A DNA stretch of 64,000 bases from Nonomuraea jabiensis (GCF_014204795.1 NZ_JACHMB010000001.1:1302001-1366000), one strand, 5' to 3'. Shown: positions 17,273 to 26,294, counted from the first letter of the stretch. Notes: a model not told the origin generated them from the sequence alone. Numbers and translations: made by a program.

Positions 17273-18505
17273 ATGCGCGCCCGGGTGGCCGTCACCGGAA
17301 TGGGCGTGCGTACCCCCGCGGGCGCCCATCCCAAGGAGCTGTGGGACGCCCTGCTGGCCGGCCGGTCGACGGCGCGGACGATCACCTCGTTCGACGTCCA
17401 GGGCCTGCCCGTGGACTTCGCCTGCCAGGTGCCCGACCTCGACCTGGACGACTACGTGAAGCCCAGGGACGCCCGCCGGATGGACCGGGTCACGCAGATG
17501 GCGTTCTGCGCGGCGAGCGACGCCCTGGCCGACGCCGGCTATCCGCTGGCCGCGCCCGAGCGCCGGGCCGTCGTGACCGGGACCGGGTACGGCGGTGTCG
17601 CCACCCAGGAGCTCGCCTTCGGCACCCTGGACGAGCGCGGACGCGCCTGGCCGGGCCCCCTGCACATCCCCATGAGCATGCACAACGCCGCCGCCGCGGA
17701 GATCAGCATCCGGCACGCGTTCCTCGGTCCGAGCATGTCGGTGGCCACCGCGTGCGCCTCCGGCAGCCACGCCATAGGTGAGGGCATGCGGCTGGTCCGC
17801 GACGGGACGGCGGACGTGGTGCTGGCGGGCGGCATGGAGGCGGGGGTGCGGGCCGGCGCGCTGGTGGGGTTCGGGCGGGCGGGGGCGCTGTCGCGCCGCG
17901 CGTCGGAGCCCGAACGGGCCAGCCGGCCCTTCGACGCCGACCGCGACGGGTTCGTGCTGGGCGAGGGCGCCGCGTTCCTCGTGCTGGAACGGCTGGAGGA
18001 CGCCCTGCGCCGGGGCGCCCACGTGTACGCCGAGCTGAGCGGGTACGGCCGGACGTCCGACGGCCATCACCTAACGGCCCCCGACCCCGAGGGCGGCGGC
18101 GCGTACCGCTGCATGCGTCATGCGCTGGCCGACGCCGGGATCGCCGCGGCGGACGTCGTCCACGTCAACGCGCACGCCACCGCCACCCGCCTCAACGACG
18201 AGATCGAGGCGCGGGCGATCGCGCGGCTGTTCGGCGAGTACGCGGTGCCCGTCACGGGGAGCAAGAGCGTGATCGGCCACGCCCTGGGGGCCTCGGGCGC
18301 CATCGAGGCCGTGATCAGCGTGCTGACCCTCAGCGAGCGCACCGTCCACCCCACCGCGAACCTCGACCACCCCGACCCCGCCTGCCCCGTCGACGTCGTG
18401 ACCGCGCCGCGCCCCATCGTTCCCGGCCCGGTGCTGTCCAACTCGTTCGCCTTCGGGGGGCACAACGCGACCCTCGTCTTCACCCCGTTCCGGGAGGACC
18501 GATGA
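17273..18505 (+). CDS. Beta-ketoacyl-ACP synthase II family protein
   Basis: The 410-residue protein has the full KAS I/II catalytic set: Cys161 in VATACASGSHAIGEG, His301 in VNAHATATRLND, and Lys331/His336 in GSKSVIGHALGASGAIEA. It should condense malonyl-ACP with an acyl primer. ATG 17273 is preferred (MRARVAVTGMG is the family N-terminus and GAAGG lies four bases upstream); in-frame starts at 17216 and 17243 exist. Its stop overlaps the ATG of the broken SDR at 18502 (ATGA). It may act with the ACP and KAS III-like protein in a polyketide-like or fatty-acid-like pathway. Confidence 0.85.
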   Translation: MRARVAVTGMGVRTPAGAHPKELWDALLAGRSTARTITSFDVQGLPVDFACQVPDLDLDDYVKPRDARRMDRVTQMAFCAASDALADAGYPLAAPERRAVVTGTGYGGVATQELAFGTLDERGRAWPGPLHIPMSMHNAAAAEISIRHAFLGPSMSVATACASGSHAIGEGMRLVRDGTADVVLAGGMEAGVRAGALVGFGRAGALSRRASEPERASRPFDADRDGFVLGEGAAFLVLERLEDALRRGAHVYAELSGYGRTSDGHHLTAPDPEGGGAYRCMRHALADAGIAAADVVHVNAHATATRLNDEIEARAIARLFGEYAVPVTGSKSVIGHALGASGAIEAVISVLTLSERTVHPTANLDHPDPACPVDVVTAPRPIVPGPVLSNSFAFGGHNATLVFTPFREDR

Positions 18506-18691
18506 AACTGGCGGGCACGACCGCCCTGGTCACCGGCGCCAACCGACGCCGCCGAGATCGACGTCGCGCCGCTGCCCGTCCGTGTCGCGGCCGGGCCGGC
18601 GAGCGTGTGGCCCGGGGCCGGCGCGCGGGTGCGGCGCCTCATGGGAGTCGAGGGGTACGCCCGCGCCGCCGCCGGCCGCGGCTTCCTGTGA
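18502..18691 (+). pseudogene. Collapsed short-chain dehydrogenase/reductase gene
   Basis: Codons 1-14 (MKLAGTTALVTGAN) are a typical SDR start leading into the TGxxxGxG nucleotide motif, but the glycine motif and the YxxxK active site are absent. From about 18546 a different frame reads EIDVAPLPVRVAAGPA and GVEGYARAAAGRGF and stops at 18689-18691, which looks like an SDR C-terminus. An internal deletion of most of the gene with a frame change explains both ends. The ATGA coupling to the KAS II gene is retained. Confidence 0.6.
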
Positions 18692-18695
18692 GCGG

Positions 18696-18726
18696 TTGAC
18701 ATCAAGCAAAGTTGAGGTTGCAGGCT
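18696..18726 (+). promoter_or_regulatory. SoxR-box-like promoter of the quinone oxidoreductase
   Basis: TTGACA at 18696-18701 and CAGGCT at 18721-18726 are separated by 19 bp, the overlong spacer of MerR/SoxR-controlled promoters. The spacer region 18700-18717 (CATCAAGCAAAGTTGAGG) matches the E. coli SoxR box at 14 of 18 positions by my count and is a near-palindrome. Streptomyces SoxR regulons include NADPH-dependent oxidoreductases, so the downstream gene fits. No soxR gene is present in the window. Confidence 0.6.
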
Positions 18727-18763
18727 CGGAGGACGAGTTGATTACCGTCTCCGGGAGTGCGCC

Positions 18764-19735
18764 ATGCATGCCGTCGTCCTGCACACCTTCGGCCCCGCCG
18801 AGAACCTCCGCTACGAGAGCGTGCCCGACCCCGAGCCGGGGCCCGGCCAGGTTCGCATCGCCGTGAAGGCGGCCGGGGTCCACCTGATCGAGACGACCAT
18901 GCGGTCAGGGGCGACCGGTGGCATGACGCCGCCGCTGCCCGAGCTCCCGGCGATCTTCGGCGGCGAGGTGGCCGGACGCGTGGACCAGGTGGGTCCCGGG
19001 GTGGATCCGTCCTGGATCGGGCGCGATGTGGTGACCGCGTACGGCCGCCCCGGCGGCTACGCGGAGCTGGCGGTCGCGGACGTGACGTCCGTGCACCCGA
19101 TCAAGGCCGGTTACGAGGCCGCCGTGGCCATGGTCGTCACCGGGGTGACGGCGCTGCAGTTCCTGGACGTGGCCAAGCTCACCCCTGACGACGTCGTGCT
19201 GGTGACCTCGGCGGCCGGCGGCATCGGGCGCCTGATCGTCCAGTACGCGCGCGGCCTCGGCGCCAGGGTCGTCGGCGCGGCGGGCGGGGCCGCGAAGGTG
19301 GCGGCCGTACGGGACCTCGGGGCGGATCTCGCCGTCGACTACGACCAGCCGGGCTGGGCGGAGACCGTCGCCGAGGAGCTGGGCGGCCGCGCGGTCACGG
19401 CCCTGCTCGACGGGGTCGGCGGCGACAAGGCGCGGGCCGCGTTCGGGCTGCTGGGCGACGGCGGCCGCTACGTCACCATCGGCAACGCCTCCCGGCAGGA
19501 GTTCCAGCCGGACCCCCACACGGTGGAGGAGCGCGGCCTCACCGTGACCAACGCCCTGATGCTGCTGCTCAGCGAGCCGAACACGCGGCCCGACTACGAG
19601 GTCAGGGCACTGGCGGCGCTCGCCGACGGCACGCTGACCCCTGCCGTGCAGACGTTCCCGCTCGCGGAGGCGGCGGCCGCCCACGCCGCGCTCGAAAGCA
19701 GGCGTACGACGGGCAAGGTCGTGCTCATCCCTTAG
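18764..19735 (+). CDS. NADPH:quinone oxidoreductase-like zinc-free MDR protein
   Basis: The 323-residue protein is a medium-chain dehydrogenase/reductase of the quinone oxidoreductase group: a GroES-like N-terminal domain, then a Rossmann fold with VLVTSAAGGIGRLIVQYARGLGARVVG (shown here only in part by its AAGGIG motif). No structural or catalytic zinc cysteines are present. It should reduce quinones or enals with NADPH in the cytoplasm. The promoter holds a SoxR-like box, so redox-active compounds may induce it. The end overlaps the convergent methyltransferase by 11 bp. Confidence 0.83.
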   Translation: MHAVVLHTFGPAENLRYESVPDPEPGPGQVRIAVKAAGVHLIETTMRSGATGGMTPPLPELPAIFGGEVAGRVDQVGPGVDPSWIGRDVVTAYGRPGGYAELAVADVTSVHPIKAGYEAAVAMVVTGVTALQFLDVAKLTPDDVVLVTSAAGGIGRLIVQYARGLGARVVGAAGGAAKVAAVRDLGADLAVDYDQPGWAETVAEELGGRAVTALLDGVGGDKARAAFGLLGDGGRYVTIGNASRQEFQPDPHTVEERGLTVTNALMLLLSEPNTRPDYEVRALAALADGTLTPAVQTFPLAEAAAAHAALESRRTTGKVVLIP

Positions 19736-20492
19736 CCGCGATGGCGTACTGCGGGTTGTCGGGGCGATAGGACGAGCCGACGACGGTGAACCCGGCCTCG
19801 GCGAGCCGCGCCTCCAGGTCGGCGGGGGTGAACGGCTGGAAGTCGATGGTGTGCCGGTGGTGGCCGAGCGTGCCGTCGGGGTGCTCCAGGATGAACAGGA
19901 TCTCGGCCAGGCACGGCTCGTCGAAGCTCTCGGGGAAGGTCCAGACGTAGACGCAGGTGCACCGTACGCCGTCGCGCTCGCGCACCCGGTCGCCGACCAC
20001 GATCCGCCGGCGCTCGCGATAGAGCAACTCCCAGTTGCGGGAGTCGACGATCAGCGTGCCGGTCGGGGACAGCACCTGCCGCATCCCCGACAGCGCCGCC
20101 ACCATGGCCTCGCGCGACCCCGTGTGGACGAGGGAGTTGCCCAGGCACAGCACCAGCTCGTACGGCCCGGTCACGGCGGCGGGCAGATCCTCCCACCGGG
20201 AGATGCGCAGCTCCACGCCGGCGGGCACGCGGCGGCGCGCCTGCTCGACCATCTGCGGGCTTCCGTCGGTGGCGGTCACCTGGAACCCCGCGTGCGCCAG
20301 CGCCATGGCGTCCGCCCCGATGCCGCAGGCGCAGTCGAGCACGGGGGCGCCCGGCGGCAGGGCGTCGACCACGGCTTGGATGAACTCCCGGCGGGAGGGG
20401 GACGTGCCGCCGATCACGCCCGGGGGGTTCACGATCTCGTCGGCGCAGAGCCAGTGGTAGTCGACGGCCAGGTCGCGGTAGTAGTCCGACAC
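19725..20492 (-). CDS. Class I SAM-dependent methyltransferase
   Basis: The 255-residue protein has the SAM-binding motif I PVLDCACGIGADAMALA, followed by motif II region VTATDGSPQMVEQAR and post-motif VLCLGNSLVH. The LCLGNSLVHT stretch and overall layout resemble glycine/sarcosine N-methyltransferase-like enzymes. The acceptor cannot be fixed from sequence. It is monocistronic and convergent with the quinone oxidoreductase. Confidence 0.8.
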   Translation of the reverse strand: MSDYYRDLAVDYHWLCADEIVNPPGVIGGTSPSRREFIQAVVDALPPGAPVLDCACGIGADAMALAHAGFQVTATDGSPQMVEQARRRVPAGVELRISRWEDLPAAVTGPYELVLCLGNSLVHTGSREAMVAALSGMRQVLSPTGTLIVDSRNWELLYRERRRIVVGDRVRERDGVRCTCVYVWTFPESFDEPCLAEILFILEHPDGTLGHHRHTIDFQPFTPADLEARLAEAGFTVVGSSYRPDNPQYAIAAKG

Positions 20493-20546
20493 ATGACGAG
20501 CCTCGCATGATCACCACATACGGTCCAGCGATTAAAGTGCCGGGCG

Positions 20547-20771
20547 ATGGACACCTTACGAGCTCCCCGCCTGGTGCCCGGCGATCGCGTCCGGTTCGTC
20601 TCCCCCGCCTCACCGCCCAACCCCGACCTGGTCGCCGCCGGAGTCGAGCTGCTCACCTCATGGGGCCTGCCGGCCGGGCACGGCGACAATCCGCCGACCA
20701 TCCCCATCGGCACCGAGGCCACGATCGACACGGCCGCGGGAACCCTCACCGTGCGGGCCGCCGTGAGGTAA
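20547..20771 (+). pseudogene. Reduced LD-carboxypeptidase (S66 family) gene, ends joined in frame
   Basis: Residues 1-41 (RLVPGDRVRFVSPASPP, ELLTSWGL) match the N-terminus of S66 peptidases. Residues 42-74 (PAGHGDNPPTIPIGTEATID) match the C-terminus, including the His of the catalytic triad. The central part, with the Ser nucleophile and Glu (over 200 residues in intact enzymes that trim murein tetrapeptides), is missing. The junction is in frame, at a GGCCTGCCGG-like sequence that could have been short homology between the two ends. The product cannot be an active peptidase. Confidence 0.7.
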
Positions 20772-20876
20772 TCCGCGTCAATCGATGAAGAATCTCTTCG
20801 CAAAGATCTCGCCTACGAAGGAAAATGTTGAGACGCTGATCTGCACCAGGTGCCCCCCAGTCCCGAGGAGTGGTTC

Positions 20877-22799
20877 ATGCGCCGCCTACTGGCGATCTCC
20901 GCGGTCGCCGCGCTGCCCTTAACTTCTGGCATCGTCCCAGCTCACGCCGAGGATCCCGGTGATCGCCAGCAGGCCTTCGCGGCCGCCGCGCAGGAGTTCG
21001 AGGTCCCCGAGAGCGTCCTGCTCGGCGTGTCCTACCTGGAGTCGCGGTGGGAGGCCCATGCCGGGCAGCCGTCCAACGACGCCGGGTTCGGGCCCATGCA
21101 TCTCACCGACGCCGCCGCGTACGCCGCCTCCAACCATCACAGCGACGGCGAGGAGGACGCCCGGGGCGACGAGAGCCGGCCCCTGCCCGCCCCCGAGCCC
21201 CAGCAGTCCTCCGTCGCGATCCCCGCCTCCCTGCGCACCATGGAGAAGGCCGCGCAGCTCACCGGCGAGACCCACGAGCGGCTGCGTACGGACGACACCG
21301 CCAACATCCGGGGCGGCGCCGCGCTGCTCGCCGACTACCAGAAGTCGCTCGGCGCGCCGCTGAGCGACAACCCCGGCGAGTGGTACGGCGCCGTCGCCAA
21401 GTACTCCGGAGCCCAGGAGGACGGAGCGGCGAAGTTCTTCGCCGACGAGGTGTTCGCGACGATCAAGGACGGCGCGGCCCGCACCACGGACGACGGGCAG
21501 CGGGTCACGCTCCCGGCCGTCCCGAACGTGGACAAGATCGAGAAGTGGCTGGAGAAGCTGGGTCTCCGCCCGACCAGGAAGGATGGCGTGGAGTGCCCGG
21601 CCTCCGTCTCCTGCGAATGGATCCCCTCCGCGTACCAGGAACTGCCGCCCCCCAAAGACTACGGCCACTACGACCTGGCGAACCGGCCGTTCAGCCAGAA
21701 GATCGAGTACATCATCATTCATGACATGGAGGGATATTTCGCCCCCTCCATCCGCATGAACCAGGACCCCACTTACGGCGCCAGCTGGCAGTACTCCGTG
21801 CGCTCCAGCGACGGCCACATCGCCCAGCACATCAAGGGCAAGGACGTCGCCTGGCAGGCCGGCAACTGGTACGTCAACGCCAAGTCCATCGGCATCGAGC
21901 ACGAGGGCTTCCTGGCCGAGGGCAGCACCTGGTACACCGAGGCGATGTACCGCTCGAGCGCCCGCCTGGTGCGCTACCTGGCCTTCAGGTACGGCATCCC
22001 GCTCGACCGCGCCCACATCCTGGGCCACGACAACGTCCCCGGCACGCTGCCCACGACCGTGAAGCAGATGCACGAGGACCCGGGCCCGTTCTGGGACTGG
22101 GCGCACTACTTCCAGCTGATGGGCGCCCCGCTGCACCGGTTCGGCGGGCCCGATTCAGGCTCGATCATGATCAAGCCGGACTTCGCGACGAACAAGCCGT
22201 ACTTCTACGGGTGTGACCGCAAGAACCCGCAGAACGCCTGCCCGCCGCTGCCCGCGAGCACGGTCTGGCTGCGCACCGAGCCGAGGGCGGACGCGCCGCT
22301 GGTCAAGGACATCGGCAAGCACCCCACGGGCGAGTCCCTCTACAGCGTGTACGACCACAGCGCCCGCGCCACCACCGGCCAGCGCTTCGCTGTGGCCGAC
22401 CGCCAGGGCGACTGGACGGCCATCTGGTACCTGGGTCAGAAGGCGTGGTTCTTCAACCCGGCGAGCGCGCCGACCGCGGTCCCGTCGGCCGGCCTCGTGG
22501 TCACCCCGAAGCCGGGCAAGGCCACCGTCCCCGTGTACGGCAGGGCGTACCCGGAGCAGGAGGCGTACCCGGCGGACATCCCGTACCAGGCGGTGACCCC
22601 GCTGCAGTACACGTTCTCGGCAGGCGAGAAGTACACGCTGGCCGGGACGGCGCCCGCGGAGTACTACCGGGCGGTCACCTTCACCATGGACCAGGACCAC
22701 AAGGTGGTCCGGGGCAAGACGAAGTACCTGCAGATCCAGTTCGGCCACCGCGTGATGTTCGTCAAGGCTGACGACGTGCGGGTGACGTTCTCCGGGTGA
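20877..22799 (+). CDS. Secreted N-acetylmuramoyl-L-alanine amidase (Amidase_2) with lysozyme-like N-terminal region
   Basis: The 640-residue exported protein has a signal peptide (residues 1-24, cut near PAHA-ED). A helical domain with YLESRWEAHAGQPSNDAGFGPMHL (partial: ESRWEAH) resembles lytic transglycosylases. An Amidase_2 domain lies at about 278-400, with zinc ligands His282 (IIHDMEG) and His384 (LGHDNVPG). The C-terminal 200 residues have SH3-like character. It should cleave the peptide-glycan bond in peptidoglycan. ATG 20877 follows GAGGAG. Codon 15 is the rare TTA (20919-20921). The end overlaps the convergent RpiR gene by 38 bp. Confidence 0.85.
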   Translation: MRRLLAISAVAALPLTSGIVPAHAEDPGDRQQAFAAAAQEFEVPESVLLGVSYLESRWEAHAGQPSNDAGFGPMHLTDAAAYAASNHHSDGEEDARGDESRPLPAPEPQQSSVAIPASLRTMEKAAQLTGETHERLRTDDTANIRGGAALLADYQKSLGAPLSDNPGEWYGAVAKYSGAQEDGAAKFFADEVFATIKDGAARTTDDGQRVTLPAVPNVDKIEKWLEKLGLRPTRKDGVECPASVSCEWIPSAYQELPPPKDYGHYDLANRPFSQKIEYIIIHDMEGYFAPSIRMNQDPTYGASWQYSVRSSDGHIAQHIKGKDVAWQAGNWYVNAKSIGIEHEGFLAEGSTWYTEAMYRSSARLVRYLAFRYGIPLDRAHILGHDNVPGTLPTTVKQMHEDPGPFWDWAHYFQLMGAPLHRFGGPDSGSIMIKPDFATNKPYFYGCDRKNPQNACPPLPASTVWLRTEPRADAPLVKDIGKHPTGESLYSVYDHSARATTGQRFAVADRQGDWTAIWYLGQKAWFFNPASAPTAVPSAGLVVTPKPGKATVPVYGRAYPEQEAYPADIPYQAVTPLQYTFSAGEKYTLAGTAPAEYYRAVTFTMDQDHKVVRGKTKYLQIQFGHRVMFVKADDVRVTFSG

Positions 22800-23658
22800 A
22801 CTCCTTGACGGCGCGCCTGGTGCTCGCGAGCGCCTCCTGAGAGGAGTCGTACGTGCGCTGGGCGACGCCGACGAACACGCAGTCGACGACGAGGAGCTGG
22901 CTGATCCGGCTGGCCAGGGCGCCGGGACGGAACTCCGTCTCGCGCCCGGCGGAGATCAGCACATGTTCGGCCAGCTCCGCGATGGACGAGCGCGGGTTGT
23001 TCGTGATCGCGACCGTGGTGGCCCCGGCCTCCCTGGCCCGGGTCAGCGGCTCGATCACGTCGGGCGTCTCCCCCGACGTGCTGATGCCGATCGCGACGTC
23101 GCCCTCCCGCAGCAGCACCGCGCTGGTCAGCGCCAGGTGCGCGTCCTGGAAGGCGTGGCTGGACAGCCCGATGCGCAGCAGCTTCTGCGCGACGTCCTCG
23201 GCCACCAGCCCGGAGGCGCCCACGCCGTACGCGTCGATCCGCCGGGCCCCCACGATGGCGTCCACGACCAGGCCCAGCCGCTCGGAGGTCAGCTGGGCCA
23301 CGGTGTCGTTGATCGCCTCCGACTCGGCCCGCGCGACCTTCTGGATGACCTCCGACAACGGGTCGTCGGGCGCCAGGTCGCCGGGCACCAGCCGGTCGGG
23401 CTGCGCGGCGGCAGCGGCTAAGGCCAGCCGGAGCTGCGGGTATCCCGCGAACCCGAGCAGCCTCGCCGTGCGCACGATCGTCGCCTCGCTGGTGCCCGAG
23501 GCGGCGGAGAGCTCCGTGATGGTGCTCCTGGCCACCGTCGCGGGGTCCTCCAGGATGAGCCGGGCGACGGTCTGCGCGGCCGGCGTCAGGGACGGCAGCA
23601 CACCGCGGACCGTGGCCACCAGAGTGTCGGCCCGCAAGCCGTTGCCGCTGTCGTCCAC
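22762..23658 (-). CDS. MurR/RpiR-family transcriptional regulator
   Basis: The 298-residue protein has an N-terminal RpiR HTH (about 5-80; TITELSAASGTSEATIVRTA) and a C-terminal SIS sugar-phosphate isomerase domain (about 125-255; VGASGLVAEDVAQKL, GISTSGETPDVIEPL). Such proteins sense phosphosugars such as MurNAc-6-P. Position between a murein amidase and glycogen phosphorylase fits either cell-wall or glucan control. GTG 23658 is the likely start. A TTA codon is present (plus-strand 23419-23421). Upstream are two 18-bp direct repeats. Confidence 0.85.
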   Translation of the reverse strand: MDDSGNGLRADTLVATVRGVLPSLTPAAQTVARLILEDPATVARSTITELSAASGTSEATIVRTARLLGFAGYPQLRLALAAAAAQPDRLVPGDLAPDDPLSEVIQKVARAESEAINDTVAQLTSERLGLVVDAIVGARRIDAYGVGASGLVAEDVAQKLLRIGLSSHAFQDAHLALTSAVLLREGDVAIGISTSGETPDVIEPLTRAREAGATTVAITNNPRSSIAELAEHVLISAGRETEFRPGALASRISQLLVVDCVFVGVAQRTYDSSQEALASTRRAVKEFTRRTSPARRQP

Positions 23659-23678
23659 CCCCTGATTATGCCGTCCGT

Positions 23679-23729
23679 TTAACGCGATATGCCGTTCGCG
23701 GGTGCCCCTGATTAACGCAATGTGCCATT
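23679..23729. promoter_or_regulatory. Two 18-bp direct repeats upstream of rpiR
   Basis: TTAACGCGATATGCCGTT (23679-23696) and TTAACGCAATGTGCCATT (23712-23729) agree at 14 of 18 positions and start 33 bp apart, three helical turns. They lie just upstream of the RpiR start, and the second covers the glgP stop codon. They are good candidates for autoregulatory RpiR operators, which are often tandem. Confidence 0.55.
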
Positions 23730-26294
23730 TGTCATGCCCACGGGTTCCTCCGGCACGGCGATCAGGCCGAGCTCGGCGGGGGTGGCCACGAGCGGGTGGT
23801 ACGGCACGACGCGCACGGTGTATCCGAACGCGCCCGTACGGTCGAGCGGCACCGTGCCCGTGTAGTGGGCCCGGCCGTCGTCGCCCGTCGAGGCCACGGT
23901 GAGCTTCGCGTACGCCGGGCGCACCAGCTCGTCGTGCGGCCCGACCTTGCCGTAGGCGGCCTCGACCAGCACGTCGTCGGGCTCCAGGTCGCCGAGCGCG
24001 ATCGTGGCGTGCAGCTCGATGGAGGCGCCCACCTCCGGCGTGTCCCCCACGCCCGTGGCCTCGACGTGCTCGACGCGAAGCCCCGGCCAGGCCCTGGTGA
24101 CCCGGACCCGCCAGGCCGCGAACGCCTTCGCGGGCGCGTACGAGTCGGCCGACAGCGCGTTGGCCGCGGCGGCGGCCGGGTTGTAGAGGTCGACCACGTA
24201 GTCCCGCAGCATGCGCCCGGCCAGCACCTTGTGGCCCAGCGAGGTGAGCGTGTGCTTGACCATCTCCAGCCAGCGCCGCGGCAGCCCGTCCACCGCACGG
24301 TCGTAGAACCGGTCGGACACCTCGTGCTCGATCAGGTCGTAGAGGGCGGCGGCCTCCAGCTCGTCGCGCCGGTCGGCGTCCGTCACGCCGTCGGCGGTCG
24401 GGATCGCCCAGCCGTTGGTGCCGTCGTACCACTCGTCCCACCAGCCGTCGCGGATCGACAGGTTGAGCCCGCCGTTCAGCGCGGACTTCATCCCCGAGGT
24501 GCCGGACGCCTCCAGCGGGCGCAGCGGGTTGTTCAGCCAGACGTCGCAGCCCTGGACCATGAGCTGGCCGAGCGTCATGTCGTAGTCGGGCAGGAAGACG
24601 ATGCGGTGGCGCACGTTCGCCTGGTCGGCGAACTTGACGATCTGCTGGATCAGCTTCTTCCCGCCCTCGTCGGCGGGGTGCGCCTTGCCGGCGATCACGA
24701 TCTGGACCGGCTTGTCCGGGTCGAGCAGCAGCTCGGTGAGCCGCCGGGGATCGCGCAGCATCAGCGTGAGCCGCTTGTACGACGGCACCCGCCGGGCGAA
24801 GCCGATGGTCAGCACCTCGGGGTCGAGCGCGTCGTCGATCCACCCGAGCTCGGCGTCCGAGGCGCCGCGCTCCCGCCACGACCTGCGCAGGCGCACCCGG
24901 GCGCCCTCGACGAGCCGCTGTCGCAGCGTGCCCCTGATCTGCCAGAGGTCGGCGTCGGAGATCTTCTGGATGCCCTCCCAGCCGCGGGCCCGCTCCAGCA
25001 GCGAGGGCAGCTCGCGCTCGGCCAGCTCCATGAACTCCCTGCCGACCCAGGTGGGCGCGTGCACGCCGTTGGTGATCGACCCGATCGGCACCTCGTCCAC
25101 GTCAAATCCGGGCCAAAGATCCTTGAACATCTCCCGGCTGACCTTGCCGTGCAGCACGGAGACGCCGTTGACCCGCTGGGCCAGCCGCATGCCCATGACG
25201 GCCATGTTGAACCGGGTGGGATCGGCCTCGGCGCCCAGCGCCAGGATCCGCTCGACGGGCACTGTCGGCCAGGCGTTCGGGCCGCCGAAGTGGCGCTCGA
25301 TCATGTCCACCGGGAACCTGTCGATACCGGCGGGGACGGGCGTGTGCGTGGTGAACACCGTGCCCGCCCGCACCGCCTCCAGCGCCTCGTCGAACGAGAG
25401 CCGCGCCTCGGTGAGCTCGCGGATGCGCTCCAGGCCGAGGAAGCCGGCGTGCCCCTCGTTGGTGTGGAACACCTCGGGATCGGGGTGCCCGGTGATCTTG
25501 CAGTACGCCCTGATGGCGCGTACGCCGCCCACGCCCAGCAGCAGCTCCTGCATGAGCCGGTGGTCGGTGCCCCCGCCGTAGAGGCGGTCGGTGACGTCGC
25601 GGGCGGCCGTGTCGTTCTCGGCCACGTCGGAGTCGAGCAGCAGCAGCGGCACGCGCCCGACCTGCGCCACCCACACCTGCGCGTGCAGCTCGCGCTCGCC
25701 GGGCAGGGCGAGGCGGATCTTGACCGTCTCGCCGGCGGCGTCCTTCAGCAGGCTGAGCGGCAGGCCGCCCGCGTCGAGCGACGGATAGTGCTCCAGCTGC
25801 CAGCCCTCCGGCGACAGCGACTGCGTGAAGTAGCCGTGGCGGTAGAGCAGGCCGACCGCGAGGATCGGCACGCCCAGGTCGCTGGCGGCCTTGAGGTGGT
25901 CTCCGGCCAGGATGCCGAGGCCGCCCGAGTACTGCGGGAGGGCGGCGGCGATGCCGTATTCGGGGGAGAAGTAGGCGATGGCCCGCGCCCCGTCGGGGAG
26001 CGTCTGGTACCAGCGCGGGGAGGTCATGTATTCGCGTAGGTCGTCGGCCGCGTCGGCGAGGCGGCGCAGGAAGCGGCGGTCCGCGGCCAGCTCGCTGAGC
26101 CGCGCGGGGGTGACGGCGCCGAGCAGGGCCACGGGGTCGTGCCCGACCTGCTCCCAGAGGGCGGCATCGACCTCCGCGAAGAGGTCCAGCGTCTCCGGGT
26201 GCCAGGACCAGCGGAGATTATGGACGAGCTCGCCGAGGGCGGCCAGCTCCGCGGGCAGGACGGTGCGGACGGTAAAACGGCGGATTGCTCTCAC
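23712..26294 (-). CDS. glgP: Alpha-glucan (glycogen) phosphorylase
   Basis: The 860-residue protein is the actinobacterial GlgP type, with FSPEYGIAAALPQYSGGLG near residue 110 and the PLP-binding Lys region EASGTSGMKSALNGGLN near 600. It releases glucose-1-phosphate from alpha-1,4-glucan ends with phosphate, using pyridoxal phosphate, in the cytoplasm. The start is GTG 26294. It is divergent from glgE, the standard actinomycete arrangement in which breakdown and GlgE-type synthesis share a promoter region. Confidence 0.93.
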   Translation of the reverse strand: MRAIRRFTVRTVLPAELAALGELVHNLRWSWHPETLDLFAEVDAALWEQVGHDPVALLGAVTPARLSELAADRRFLRRLADAADDLREYMTSPRWYQTLPDGARAIAYFSPEYGIAAALPQYSGGLGILAGDHLKAASDLGVPILAVGLLYRHGYFTQSLSPEGWQLEHYPSLDAGGLPLSLLKDAAGETVKIRLALPGERELHAQVWVAQVGRVPLLLLDSDVAENDTAARDVTDRLYGGGTDHRLMQELLLGVGGVRAIRAYCKITGHPDPEVFHTNEGHAGFLGLERIRELTEARLSFDEALEAVRAGTVFTTHTPVPAGIDRFPVDMIERHFGGPNAWPTVPVERILALGAEADPTRFNMAVMGMRLAQRVNGVSVLHGKVSREMFKDLWPGFDVDEVPIGSITNGVHAPTWVGREFMELAERELPSLLERARGWEGIQKISDADLWQIRGTLRQRLVEGARVRLRRSWRERGASDAELGWIDDALDPEVLTIGFARRVPSYKRLTLMLRDPRRLTELLLDPDKPVQIVIAGKAHPADEGGKKLIQQIVKFADQANVRHRIVFLPDYDMTLGQLMVQGCDVWLNNPLRPLEASGTSGMKSALNGGLNLSIRDGWWDEWYDGTNGWAIPTADGVTDADRRDELEAAALYDLIEHEVSDRFYDRAVDGLPRRWLEMVKHTLTSLGHKVLAGRMLRDYVVDLYNPAAAAANALSADSYAPAKAFAAWRVRVTRAWPGLRVEHVEATGVGDTPEVGASIELHATIALGDLEPDDVLVEAAYGKVGPHDELVRPAYAKLTVASTGDDGRAHYTGTVPLDRTGAFGYTVRVVPYHPLVATPAELGLIAVPEEPVGMTNGTLR

